A DNA stretch of 64,000 bases from Linyphia triangularis (taxonomy: Eukaryota; Arthropoda; Arachnida; Araneae; Linyphiidae): contig OZ021722.1 of the NCBI GenBank assembly GCA_963978545.1, positions 111,153,942 to 111,217,941 on the forward strand. Direction: 5' to 3'. This document shows, one piece after another, positions 38,340 through 49,555 of the stretch (its first letter is position 1; each line of letters starts with the position of its first letter). Under the pieces are notes generated by a model, which was not told where the DNA came from, did no database searches, and worked only from the letters and a program-made list of their open reading frames with translations. A program made the translations under genes and the position numbers.

Positions 38340-39085
38340 AAATTTTGTTTAGTTCGTTATTAATTCCCCCCTCCATTTTTTTTTAATTATAATATATATT
38401 ACAAAACGAATTCAAATAGGGCTACAGCTTTGAAATTTTCAACATAAATAGTTATGGCCTTCTAATTGGATTTTTGAAAAACAAAATAATTATTATTTTT
38501 TTTTTAATTAATTAACAAATATTTTACAAAACGATTTGTAATTGGGTTACATTTCTGAAATTTTCAACACAAGTAGTTTTGGTTTTCTAATTAGACTGAC
38601 AAAAAGAATGTTAAAATTTCGATATGTTTTTCAATTAATTTTTTCACAAAAAGTGACTTCGAATAGGCCTAGATCTCTGAAAGTTTCAACATAAGTAGTT
38701 TTAGCCTCTAATTTTGCTTTCCACAAACAGGTGTTAAAATAATCTTAAAGAGGTGTTGTATTATTGTATTAACGGGGATTTTTTTTTTCTCGACAAGGGA
38801 GAGGCTTCCAATATTAAGTCCTTACGTAGCAATTAGATTTTAGTGAGTGAAGTGAACTTATGCTTACGCAGCAATGAACCTTTTAAAGAGTGAAATAATC
38901 CTGTGCTTATGTGTCCATGAACTTTTCAGGGAACGAAGCGAACTCTATTTTCGTAGCGATGAACCTTCCTGCAAGCGAAGCGCCAAAAACTGGGTCCTAT
39001 ACACGAACGACAGATTTTCGCAACGCGAGACCTCACAACTAGCTAATATATAGCACTTGTTAAAATTTTGTATTTAGCTAGTCCT
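38340..39085 (+). mobile_element. Helitron-like element 3 (decayed)
   Basis: Four degenerate units with GGGCTACAGCTTTGAAATTT-like and TGGCCTTCTAATTGGA-like motifs match the body of the element at 8852-9978, including the downstream GAAGCGCCAAAAACTGGG segment. The expected 3' end is altered to TATTTAGCTAGT at about 39071-39082. The 5' end was not found. Confidence 0.7.
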
Positions 39086-39362
39086 TAATATTAAATTCGA
39101 TTTTGTTTGCGTCAGGCTTACAAATCTCCGATGATGATTAAGGCAGATTATTTTGGGAAATATTTTATGGCTGTTGGCGATTCCCATGATCACAAAGTTG
39201 GCAGCCCTGGATATTTTTGTTTTAGATGGCGTTCTAAACATATTTCATTGCACTTTTTGATTTGCTTTTTTACTAACTTCTAATATTTTTTGCAAATGGA
39301 ATTGATCTAATCCTCATAGATTTTCATTTATTAATTTATTTCATTATTAATTAAAACCAAAC
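39086..39362. other. No gene seen
   Basis: AT-rich DNA between the Helitron-like element and the THAP fragment. Confidence 0.4.
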
Positions 39363-39500
39363 ATGGTAAATTGTTTTGTTCCGCGCTGTACTTCATATTT
39401 TGGAAAGACAGCAGATGTTAATTTTTACGAAATCTCCTTGGATCCGGATCAACGCAAGGGATAGGTAAAAGTGATTTACGGAACCAATTTACACTAACGA
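39363..39500 (+). pseudogene. THAP zinc-finger fragment 1
   Basis: An ATG at 39363 opens MVNCFVPRCTSYFGKTADVN, then FYEISLDPDQRKG. This is the first half of a THAP domain, a C2CH zinc-binding DNA-binding fold found in P-like transposases and their host derivatives: C4 and C9 give the CX4C pair, and the aromatic and D/R residues are at the expected places. The invariant Trp is replaced by a stop, TAG at 39462-39464 (from TGG). The second half, with CX2H, is missing because the foldback repeat begins at about 39503. There is no downstream transposase. It is most likely the 5' exon of a dead THAP transposon. Confidence 0.75.
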
Positions 39501-39502
39501 CT

Positions 39503-40581
39503 CGTCATACATTGCTCTTTTGTCATTTTTTTCATTTGCAATCAGAAATATAGACAAAATCCTGATACCGTAATTAAAATAAAATAAAAACATAAAGAGT
39601 AATAAAATTAAGTTAATATATAAGTAATAATTAAATAATTTAAATTAAAATATAACTTAAAATAAAATCCGTGGGTGGAAATCGCATTTATCCAAAAAAT
39701 TCAAACCACATTTATCGTTACCAGCAATGTATGAAACGCCAGCATTCTATAGAATGCATGTCGTTTTTAGTCAAAGTATAAAGCGTAAGGGTTACTATAT
39801 ACTTTCTCTAGGCAAGAAGTAAAATATATTTATAGGCACACGTTAAAAGTCAAGTACCTTGTCACATGATATTCGAAATGAACACAATATCCACAAAATT
39901 GATATTTTTTATCACTTGCTCAAAACTCTAAAAAGTAAGGTGTGAGCACGATTCGCTCTATAAAAGGAAAAATTTCGACCCCTTACGGCCAATTCAACCA
40001 GAAAAAAAAATACCCCTACCTATTTCGGGCAGTCGTTTGTAGCATTTCAACCTCAAAATTACTTTTTTTAATTAGTTTGTATATCTAGAAAGTAAGGTTG
40101 CGCGTTTTAAAGCTCATATTTCATAATTGGCCACCAAAATATAGTTCTGATTTGTATTGGTACATAGTTTCCGGTTCAACAGCACAAAAGCTATAAATAA
40201 AAGTAATGTTTTCATACTCCTCCAAATAGAATTTGTCACTCTGTAGAATGCTTAGATATTATATACAATGCCTAGGTATTATATACAATGCATAGGACAA
40301 GTATATAGTAATTCTCATATTACATACTTTGCCTAAAAACAGCAGGCATTCCATAGAATGCCGGCGTTTCATACATTGCTGGTAACGATAAATGCGGTTT
40401 CCGCCCACGGGTATTATTTTAAGTTATATTTTTATTTAAATAATTTTTTTTTTTATTATTTATATTTCACTTTTATTATTACCAATGTTTTAATTTTATT
40501 TTTGTTACGATATCGTGTTTTTGATTTCGGTGATATTTCTAATTGCAAATGAAAAAAATGGCCTAAAAGCAATGTGTGATG
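39503..40581. repeat. 1.1-kb foldback repeat, family D
   Basis: Arms of about 290 bp are inverted copies: TTTTTTTCATTTGCAATCAG, TAAGTTATATTT or its inverse, CGTGGGTGGAAATCGCATTT, ATCGTTACCAGC and GCATTCTATAGAATGC. The interior of the right half (about 39960-40330) recurs at 45148-45830. The ends resemble ATCACACATTGCTTTT. It truncates the THAP fragment. Confidence 0.75.
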
Positions 40582-40709
40582 GGTTGCGTTCCAGACGCAA
40601 GTTTTCCAGAGATGTAGTTTCAGATAAAGTGACTTCATATTTAATTTGAGCCGAATGAATCGTTTTTCCCTCCAAAACTAAAAAGAAAACTTAGGTTGCA
40701 AATAATAAT

Positions 40710-40742
<33 letters not shown>

Positions 40743-40874
40743 AAAATTTAAAAATCACGCAGTGAACAGAAATTTTTGTTTTTATTAACTTTTCGAAACA
40801 TTTAGAATTGAATAAAAAAATTAAAAAAAATTAAAATACGGAAATTGTTGTCCATTGAACCAATAAATCTACTG
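40582..40874. other. No gene seen
   Basis: AT-rich, with an A-run at 40710-40737. Confidence 0.45.
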
Positions 40875-41275
40875 ACATGATGGAATCATAATTTTTTTTT
40901 TCTCACTCACTTTGGTCAAAAAATCGAATTAAATTAACTTAATCTTCAAAAATATCACTTATCTGAATTTATTTTTGTATTTAGAAAATATAAACAACGG
41001 AAAATAATTTGAAATTCATGAAGACAAAAGATACAACACTCAACAGTGACTTATCCCACTGATAAATTAAACGAAATGTGATGCCTCTATTCAAAAGATT
41101 TCCATCAATTCATTTGTGCTCTTTTATGAAAGCTGGAGACTTGTTTTTACTTTTTGTTATTTGCGTCAATTTTAACTCATTTTTATTGTGCCGAAAACTC
41201 AGGTGAGCGTTAAATATTCCGCTGTCGAAATCAGAAGAGGAGAAAAAAAAAGGAAAGTTTTCAAAACCTTGTTGC
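40875..41275 (+). repeat. Dispersed repeat family C, copy 1
   Basis: AACAACGGAAAATAATTTGA, ATACAACACTCAAC, CTCTATTCAAAAGATTTC and TTTTAACTCATT occur in the same order at 62115-62500. No coding capacity is evident. The second copy sits between two Helitron-like 5' ends, so the family may be Helitron cargo. Confidence 0.7.
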
Positions 41276-41439
41276 CACCAAACTGAAAGAAAATAATGAT
41301 TAAAAATCACGTGCTTTACTGAATCTGCAAGTATTTGTTCGAAAGGAAAAATTCTCCGAGCACAAATTGCACGGTAAAAGACAGCGGATTAAGTTAAACG
41401 ATTAGAACTAGGAATGTGGAATTACACTATTATACTAAT

Positions 41440-42060
41440 GTCAATTTGTGCCATTTACTGTTTTTATATTTTCATCATTCATTTAGAAAAAATTGCCAGT
41501 TTGGCGATAATTTTACAGTAATTCTTATATGGATCTTTAAAAAGAAAATTGCCAAATAGATAGTTTTGGCGATATACTTTTTTATAATTCTTATATTATC
41601 CTTTCTTATAAGTGAAACTGAGGAGAGGAGAAAAAATGATCGTTGATGAGGTATGCTAAAGAAAATAGAACTCTGTATTAAAGGCATTCGTTTTTCAACT
41701 TTTTAAGCCATTAATGCATTTTTACGAGAATTACAGAGGTGGGGATGTTTAGAAAACCTTAAAAGGTATTACCACAGCGATTTTGGATAAAATTGTTAAG
41801 GCCATTTTTTTGCAATTACTGAAAAACATGAATTTTTCCATGGTAGCTACCTTATGCGCGTGCGCGACTTTGAAAAAAACCTTAATGGTAGGTCCATGTG
41901 CCATCACCAACCCGCACACCAAATTTGAACATAGTAGGTCAATTTGTTCGGGAGTTATGCTGACCACACACACACAGAAAGACATTTTTTCTAGATCACT
42001 TTTTTGAAATCAGGATGTCCCGAAACGTGGAAAAATGCACACAAAAAAATCGATGATCTG
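41440..42060 (+). repeat. Dispersed repeat family A, copy 5
   Basis: The most complete copy. It begins near TTGGCGATA repeats, contains AGAACTCTGTATTAAAGG, GGTGGGGATGTTTAG and TTGCAATTACTGAAAAACAT, and encodes on the plus strand a 74-codon frame (41783-42007) with MVATLCACATLKKTLMVGPC and NPHTKFEHSRSICSGVM. This frame is shared in part with copies 1, 2 and 4. No domain is recognised, and conservation may be by descent only. Confidence 0.7.
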
Positions 42061-44049
42061 CACAAAAAAAAAAAAATTGAAAAAAAATAATATCTTCCGA
42101 TCGCGCATTCACCTCAAAGTTCGGAGAAAATACAAAAAATAACTATTTTTCCTAAATTTTTAAAAATTTCTAAACGTTATATATTTGAAAGGAAATAGTT
42201 TGCAATGTGTAGTGAAAGGGTGGTATAACACAGGAAAACACTATTTTATGCATTTTTAAAACATATATTAATAATAAAAAATACTCAAAAGTTACATTAT
42301 TTGTAAGAAATAATGATTTTTCTGTAAAATGGGTACTAATGTTATTTCTTACATTTTTAAATTTTTTTATTTTAAACATGCTATTATTCATTTGGTTCAC
42401 TTTTTTCTAGAGCTTTCTATCCCAGTGATGCACTTTGAAAGACATTTTTGTTGAAAAGTCACACAAACACAAATAAAAATAAATCATATTACAGTTCCCT
42501 TAAAAAAATATATTTTTATTTTACATTTTAAATGAAATCCCTTAAAGTTACTTTAACAGTATGGAAAGGTTCTTACAATTCATGATTTATCATGTGAATT
42601 CATAATTTTTCTGGATGTAAATTTTCCAGATTGTTAGCTCTTCAAATTATACGTTCAAAAACAACACTGTGCAGGTTGTAAAAGATTATTTTTGCCTTTG
42701 GTTGTCTGATAGAATTTTCTGGGTTTTCACCCATCATGAAGCGAATTTGTAGTTTTTCCCATTGAAAACGCAATATGTCCATCTTAAAATTTAGAATGCT
42801 CTCAATAGTAAAGTTGATTTTGGAATGTTTCGTTTTCGTATAATTGCACCACTCTAAGTCCATACCACTGGGTGTCCGGATACTTTTGGCCAGATAGTGT
42901 AGTTTCTTCTTTACAAGATGGTAGTACTAAGCTTCAACTCGGAGTTCCTAAGTTATTGTCTGGAACTGGGTAAGCAGCAACATATGCTGTTTTAGAGCCC
43001 TTTCAATCTTGAAGTGGAAATCCCAATTAATTGCTTGCGTTTCACTAAAACCACAACAAAAAGTAGATTTAATGGAGCATATACTCTTCTTGGGCAAAAA
43101 ATATGTAGAACCTCTTATGGATAGCTTGTTGTGATCACAGGTTTGAAGTTCTATTTTCCAAGGCATTCGGTGTGTGCTTTGAACAATTTACTGAGCCTGA
43201 AATCCTTTATTTAAGCGATTCCGAGAAAACTTTTCCAAGCTCAACCACCATGAACCAAAAAAGCAATCAGTATTCATAATTACATAGTATAACGTCAGGC
43301 AGTTTCAAAAAGGTATTTTCTGATCAACTTCAATTTTAGCTGAATATACCACCTATTTCCTTAATATACCAGTTAAAAACTGATAGACTATGGGACAAGA
43401 GAGAAAAATACGCTTACAAAAAGATTTCGTTTGCCATCAAACAAAACTACAAAAATGTGTTACTTAAGCATTTTAATGACTACATTTTAACGAAAATGAC
43501 GATGTTCCCATGTTTAAATATGCACATAATTTATAAAATAGCAACTATATTGAGAACTATTTTTCCCGACTTGTTTGCAGACATTATTAGAATCGCCATG
43601 AGATGTCGCAGTCAAAATTATATCAAGATTTAAAAAATAGCATTTTTAAAACTTTAAGTTATTTTTTTATATTACCCATTATCATGAAAAGTATTAATAC
43701 GATCTTAAACATCGTTTTATATTCATTTTTTGATTATATTTCCCCTATATTTAAACATGCGTTGTAACCTTCCGCCATTTGTTATTGTTTACATTCTGCC
43801 ATAGAGACGATAGACGAATTCAACAATTCAATTTTTTCCCCCTTTTTTTCCGAATACTATACTTTCTTAACCCTTTGTAATACCAAGGCCACACTGGATT
43901 GAAACGAGCGCTAAGACACTCGCCAGGCCGTGACAATTTTCAAAAGTTTATGGGTGCGAAGGAAACAAATTGTTAGTTCCGTTTTCTTCCACTAAACAAG
44001 GGTGGCGCTGTAATCCAACCAGATTTGAAACTGCAATATAGCAATATTA
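42061..44049. other. No supported gene
   Basis: AT-rich DNA with scattered A/T runs; the short frames on the minus strand show no domain. A GTATGGTC-type CACTGGGTGTCCGGATACTT near 42866 resembles mariner-type terminal sequence, but no partner was found. Confidence 0.35.
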
Positions 44050-44600
44050 ACACACTTGTTTTAAATCAATCGGGTTGAAATTTGGCAGATCGATTCGATG
44101 TCTATGATAATGCATTTTATCATATTTTGGGGGCATTCTATCACATTTCTCTGTCACTAAAAGGTGAGTCTTGCATCTTGAGATACTAAAAAAAAACTTT
44201 CCATCATTCAATCGCTCTGAAATTTAACAGATAGATTCGTTGTCTATAAGGTTGCATTATATCATGTATTTGGGGGTATCACTGTCACTAAACTTTTGCT
44301 TTTCCACAAGCTTCTATCTTCAAAAGACTAAAAAACCAACTTGCAGTCATCCAATCTAGCTGAAATTTGGCATATAGATTCAATGTCGGTAATGTTGCAT
44401 TCAATCAAGTTTTTGGGGCAATCATTATCACAAAACTCTCTTTTACAAATGCCTCAATTGGAGCTTGGCATTATTCATAAATCTATTTTCGGTCATCCAA
44501 TCGAACTAAAATTTAAAAGATAGATTCGTTGTCGATTGCATTATATCAAGATTTGGAGGATGTAACATTTATTGAAAGGCCGCTTTTGCACACGTTTCTA
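44050..44600 (+). repeat. Degenerate tandem repeat, about 130-140 bp
   Basis: Four units, each with CTGAAATTTGGCA-like, AGATTCGTTGTC-like, TTGCATTATATCA-like and CACTAAAC-like motifs in the same order. The units are strongly diverged. The layout recalls the bodies of the Helitron-like elements, but no Helitron ends are visible here. Confidence 0.7.
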
Positions 44601-44766
44601 TTTTTTACTTCAGACTTATCAGTTTTTACTTTCGTTCTATTATCCAGATACCCAGCTTAATCAAACATACTTAATTTGGCGATATTTAATGATTGAAATC
44701 CTTGATAAAACTGAAGGTTTCCTCTGCTTTCTGGACACCATGTATGATGGGTAATCTGGGAAAACA
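44601..44766. other. No gene seen
   Basis: Short spacer before the hairpin MITE. Confidence 0.4.
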
Positions 44767-45013
44767 CTATACTAAACTTCAACTTAACTAGACATCACTT
44801 AGACGGTAGATCGTGACAGTGCTCATAGGTATTTAATCCATTTTGGCGGAGTGAAGACATAATTCTCGCCAAACCTTACAGCGTTTTGTTCTCTATTGGG
44901 TTGTGGTTTGGCGAACATGATGCTTTCACGCCGCCAAAATGGATTAAATACCTATGAGCACTGTCACGATCTACCGTCTAAGTGATGTCTAGTTAAGTTG
45001 AAGTTTAGTATAG
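44767..45013. mobile_element. 247-bp hairpin MITE, near-perfect arms
   Basis: Arms of about 85 bp starting CTATACTAAACTTCAACTTA are virtually perfect inverted copies. The loop has a further small inversion around TTTGGCG. TA dinucleotides close to each end fit a Tc1/mariner-type insertion. The lack of differences between the arms suggests youth or ongoing arm conversion. Confidence 0.85.
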
Positions 45014-45147
45014 GAAGTGTACCCTTTTTAGTCTCTTTATCTTCAAGCCTTCAACGAAATCAACAGATTTAAAATGCAGACTTCAGACAACAGTAGAGGA
45101 AGACTTGTCATCAATGTGTAGATTAGACTAGCGTCTGGAGCATGAAT
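45014..45147. other. No gene seen
   Basis: Short spacer with no feature. Confidence 0.4.
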
Positions 45148-45830
45148 CATCACACATTGCGTTTTGGCCATTTTTTTCATTTGCAATCAGAAAAATCGCC
45201 AAATTCAAAAACACGATATCGTAACTAAAATAAAATTAAAACATAAATAATAATACAATTTAAATTTAAATAATAAGAAATTATTTGAATTAAAATATAA
45301 CTTAAAATAAATCTCGTGGGTGGAAACCGCATTTATCGTTACCAGCTATGTATTAAACACCAGCATTCTGTAAAATGCCTGTTGTTTTTAGGCAAAGTAT
45401 GTAATATGATAATTACTATTTACTTCCCTAGGCATTGTATATAATACCTAAGCATTGGATATAATACCTAGGCATTCTTCAGAATGACAAATTCTATTTA
45501 GGCAAAGTATGAAAACATTACTTTTATTTATAGCATTTGTGATGTTGAGCTGGTAACTATATACCAATAAAAATCAGAACTATATTTTGGTCCCCAATTT
45601 TGAAATATGAGTTTTAAAACTTGCAACCATACTCCTTAGATATACAAACTAATTAAAAAAAGTGATTTTGGGGTTGAAATGCCACAAAAGACTGCCCGAA
45701 ACAAGTAAAGGTATTTTTTTAGGTTAATTTGATCATAATAGAAAAATATAATTAGTAGAAAAATTAATAGTTAATTTGATCATAATAGCAACGAAAAAGG
45801 TCGAAATTTTTCCTTTTAGAGTGCATATTC
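45148..45830. repeat. Family D, half copy
   Basis: Matches the inverse of about 39950-40581: CATCACACATTG, TTTTTTTCATTTGCAATCAG, ACACGATATCGTAA, GTGGGTGGAAACCGCATTT, AGCATTCTGTAAAATGCC and GACTGCCCGAAAC, ending in GGTCGAAATTTTTCC. Only one arm and the interior are present; the second arm is missing. A 50-bp stretch with AATTTGATCATAATAG is duplicated near 45725-45790. Confidence 0.75.
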
Positions 45831-46842
45831 AATCAAGTTAAAGGCAAATGAAAAACTGTTTGTAAAAAGGGTACATATCTTTCAGATTTTACACCACGAA
45901 TTTCAGCTCCTATGAAATCGGGATTCGTTCTAAAGAAGGGAAAAATCACTAGCGAATCTATTTTCGGCCAGCTATCGGACTGCCCTCTTACGAACCCATG
46001 TAAAATAGGCATTGTTTGAAGAACAAATTACGCAAACGGTCTAGTTATAGTCATAATACTGAAAAGAATAACGTAACAGAAAGGCGGTGATCGTAGGTAA
46101 ATAAAGAAATGAAGGAGAAAAAGTTTCATCGGAAAGTGACGTCAAATCTAACCAGCCAATGATGTAACGTTTTGCGGTTACGTCACGATTCCACTGTTTT
46201 TACGATTTTTCTTCCTTCGATATTTAATTAAATAAATTTTTAATCGCAATATAACTAACATATTCGGAATCAGCTTTGCTTTCCTTATTAAAATTTATTG
46301 CTTTTTACCATTTTTTAAAAATATGCAACTTCTCCATTGCAAAAGTATAAAATAATACTAAATAAATGTTCCAAAGTAAAAATTAGATGTTCATTCAGAA
46401 ATTGTCATCAAATCCAAAATAAAATATACTATTTAACATTTAACTCCTTATAATTAGCATATTTTTGAACAATGATTACTCGAGTTTTATGAGACCAAGG
46501 AAAGAAATTATAGTTGGAAATTGTCGTAATATCATTATTTTTGTTATAAACCTCTATCTAGTTTCTCTAATATATAACTTAATTAAAAGAATTTTTTTAA
46601 CTTGAAAGTAGAAAAAATCGCAATTTCTTAAAAACTTTTACATTTAAAAATCAAGCAAAATTCATTTTCTTTTCCAATTAATTTGACTGAGGTTCGAAAC
46701 ATATAGTAGTTAATGCAGATTTGAATTCTCAAAACATTTTTCAAAAATATCAAATTAAACCTCAGTTATTGCTGTTTAAAGGAAGTTTCACGTGCTAAAA
46801 GCACGATTTTTTAGATAATGAGTTTAAAATATCCAAGTTTTT
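45831..46842. other. No supported gene
   Basis: AT-rich, without recognisable coding or repeat structure. Confidence 0.4.
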
Positions 46843-46990
46843 TAACGGTATAGTGGTTAGCGTACTAGCTTCTAGACCGCGAGGTTGCGGGTTCGAGTCC
46901 CGTGTTGGCATGGGTATTTGTAAATGTATGTTGGCTTGTCTAATGACGAATGTTTCGGCGCATTATAGCCCTCGTGTTGCTGACGGCGCC
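46843..46990 (+). repeat. tRNA-derived SINE, family 1, copy 1
   Basis: ACGGTATAGTGGTTAGCGT (A-box-like) and GGGTTCGAGTCCCG (B box) lie about 30 bases apart, followed by a body of about 80 bp ending in CTGAATACAACC. The anticodon stem does not pair, so it is not a functional tRNA. A second copy is at 61635-61785. Confidence 0.75.
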
Positions 46991-47038
46991 AGATAATCTG
47001 AATACAACCAATATCCAAGTTTCTTTTTAGAACAAAAT

Positions 47039-47281
47039 TGTCAGTCGCTGTCTTTGTTTATGTTAGACAAAGTATCAAGAAAAACACACCCGGTTACCAA
47101 CAAATCGCCATTTCATTTTATTCTTCGAAAGCTACCACAAAACAATCAAAACACACTTCTTTACTTTTTAAAAATACTATCTCGTGCAACAATGTTTATA
47201 AAATTATAAAAGCCGCTGGTTATCCTGCGGCTGGTATCTATCATAATAAACAGTTGTAAGCGCTTTATTAATTCAGAAACA
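47039..47281 (-). repeat. Gypsy LTR, minus strand
   Basis: The 243-bp segment has TG..CA ends (TGTCAGTCGC on plus; TGTTTCTGAATTAATAAAGC on minus) and an AATAAA-like signal near its minus-strand start. Directly upstream on the minus strand is a polypurine tract (47282-47308, GGGGGGTAGGGGGAAGAG), as required for plus-strand priming, and then the end of pol. It should be the 3' LTR of the truncated element at 47500-48375; the 5' LTR is absent. Confidence 0.55.
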
Positions 47282-47499
47282 TAACTCTTCCCCCTACCCC
47301 CCAAGAGTAGTATTAAATTATAATTTAAAATAATCAAACTTTATACACACTGAATACCCCTAAAATATTAATAAGAGAAAATTATGTAAAAAGAAACTTA
47401 AACAAATTGAAATGCAACTTCAAATGAAACAGCGTAATTAGTTCACCTTGAAAGTTAATACATGAGATATTGTCTCCAATTCACAGTCTCGAGAGAGCA

Positions 47500-48375
47500 T
47501 CAGAGTTGCTCAACTTCTTTTAGATAATTGTTTTTATTGGTTTTCTTAAATATGGAAGTTTCATGCAGTTCTCCAAACTCTTCATCATCTTCGAAAACAA
47601 TTCCCACTGTTTGCGCTCTAACTACGTATTCCCTGAGTTTATTGGCATGTAGAAGTCTCAAATTATTCATTGGCATCCTCACGTAATACGAATCTGGATA
47701 TTTCCTCTTCATAATTTCAATTGGACCAGTCCATTTAGAGTATAATTTGTTGGTGGAATCAGGGATCAAAGCCTCTACAAGATCTCCCGCTTTGAATCCA
47801 TGTACCGTCTTCGAATATTGTAATGATGGCTCTCCTGTTGCCGCTTTGTAATAAGCTCCGTTCGTTGTGTTGCTATTTCAAGTATTGTCTTTTATGTGGT
47901 GCTAGACTTACTTAGTTTATAAAGTAAATAAATTTTCTCTGTCCATGTAGAATTTAGAATAGCTAGAGGTCCTCTTGGCTCCCTTTCATACATCAAGAGA
48001 AACGACGGTACTCCTGTGGTAGACTTCGGAACCTCTCTAAATGCCTATAATAGGAAAGAAATATGACGATCCTAGTCTCGCTTATCTTCTCGAATTACAT
48101 GGTATAGCATAACCTTGAATGTTTGATTCATCTTTCTACTACCCCGTTACTTTCCGGAGGCCCTGGAGTGCAAAAACGTAGACAAGCTCCCATCTTCTCC
48201 AAACATTCTTTGGTCAATTTTGATGTAAAGTTTGAAGCATTATCTAAGACAATTGCCTCTGGCACACATATTAATCTTGAGAAGACTAATTATCTTAAGT
48301 TTCCTCTCGCTTTCCAAGATTTCCCTCACAGACACATTGTAGTTGCCACCACTCATTTGCCATTTGAATATGCAT
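47500..48375 (-). pseudogene. Truncated Ty3/gypsy integrase region
   Basis: On the minus strand, VPEAIVLDNASNF (about 48270) and GPPESNGVVER (about 48150) are the second Asp and the Glu of a retroviral-type integrase catalytic triad. They are followed by TGVPSFLLMY-like and EREPRGPL-like segments and then a C-terminal region (47769-47500): LYSKWTGPIEI, MNNLRLLHANKLREYVVR and EDDEEFGELHE, the usual gypsy pol end. Several frameshifts and stops occur; one TGA (48353-48355) stands where gypsy integrases have the W of a K-W-V-V-A-T motif. Everything upstream (gag, PR, RT) is missing, and a THAP fragment abuts it. The LTR at 47039 follows it. It differs in sequence from the gypsy element at 49.5-60.5 kb. 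Confidence 0.8.
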
Positions 48376-48379
48376 CCAG

Positions 48380-48637
48380 CGACAGTTTCGGTTTTGATCG
48401 TTGTACGCATAACCAGCTTCCATCATCGCGACGAACTTTATGATCTCGTATTATGAACTGGTCTTGAAAATGCTTGATACAAACAACAGATTCCGCAGTC
48501 GGCTCAAAATCTTCTCTGTGTATGGATCGAATTCACTTTTTTCTGTTTTCGGCATCCTTAGGGAAATAGAAGATTGTAGTATAGGACAAGCCTTTATAGT
48601 TAGAGTTGCACCCAGCGACAGCACACTTCCGTGGCAT
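48380..48637 (-). pseudogene. THAP zinc-finger fragment 2
   Basis: The minus-strand ATG at 48637 opens MPRKCAVAGCNSNY, then FYFPKDAENRKK, a stop, then IRSIHRED, VVCIKHFQDQF and VRRDDGSWLC. C5, C10, P26, the CX2H pair (C-I-K-H) and the F that follows are all present, so the domain is complete except that the invariant Trp (residue 35) has become TGA (48533-48535). It continues to KLSLDAY, where THAP transposases usually have a short FPN-type motif, and then runs into the gypsy integrase fragment in the same frame. THAP domains bind DNA through zinc; this copy is dead. It is a different THAP from the one at 50.3 kb. Confidence 0.85.
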
Positions 48638-48647
48638 GCCTGTTAAT

Positions 48648-49555
48648 AGTAAAATATTATTAGTATTTGTAAAATAGTAATTTTTGTTTTTATTTGTTTA
48701 AATATCTAAAACTTTAAATTTTCTTAGTAAACGATGCACCTTTGATTAAGCAAGTTTTGATCAATACATGGTCAATACACGATAAAGTTTGTATTTTTTA
48801 AACCTTGAACTCAGCAAGTTTAATCACACCAATGTGAAAATGGAAATTGAGGCAACATTAAATCCCGCCAACGCTATGAATATTGTACGCTTCGTGTCAA
48901 TAATTTTCAGAAATTGTGCCAAATAAATTTAGTTGAGTAGTATTTTTATTAGTATTCTATTATCAATCCAAACAAGGGAATGCAATTTGAATAAAGCATG
49001 GTAAATAATAATGTTTTCCATAAAAATAAATATTATAGTCATCCTACTTATTCCACATAGTAAGTTATATTAGTAGTTGATGATGAGGATTTTGAAACGT
49101 ATGTTTGTGTAATTTTAACTTGGGCAAAATTTTGAAAAGTAACAATTTCCTAAAAGTATGCATTTAAGTAACCATGTGCTAATAACAATTTGGTGATGTC
49201 CCAATATTCTAAGCAATACAATCATGAAATGTTATAGATATTTTTTAAAACCAACATTTTTTAAGTTACAATCAAAAGAATAAACTGTTAAGTTAACAAC
49301 AGGCTTACTGGTACCTAAATGCATTGGTGGAAGCATTTAACAAAATAATACAAGTTAACAGAAAAATTTAGTCCTTAAAATATAAAGAATAACAAATGGA
49401 GATCACTTACCTAGTTTTATATATTCGGTCTTTTTTCAGCAGATAATTGAAATGCTGTTTTAAGTAGTAAAAGAATAGAATGCAAGAAATTCATCAGTGA
49501 TAGCGAACTACGAAGCAATGAAATGAATGTTTGTGTGGGGCTCCAACAGTTATGG
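48648..49555. other. No gene seen
   Basis: AT-rich flank between the THAP fragment and the complete gypsy element; ATGG at 49552-49555 is the left target duplication. Confidence 0.45.

Noticed and set aside
42860..42900. Mariner terminal repeat
   Set aside because: A single 20-bp resemblance without a partner or TA duplication is not enough.
46843..46915. tRNA gene
   Set aside because: A and B boxes are present, but the anticodon stem does not pair and the sequence continues into a SINE body; a second copy at 61.7 kb has the same defect.
48123..48646. Plus-strand frames of 106 and 68 codons
   Set aside because: They are antisense shadows of the minus-strand gypsy integrase and THAP fragments.
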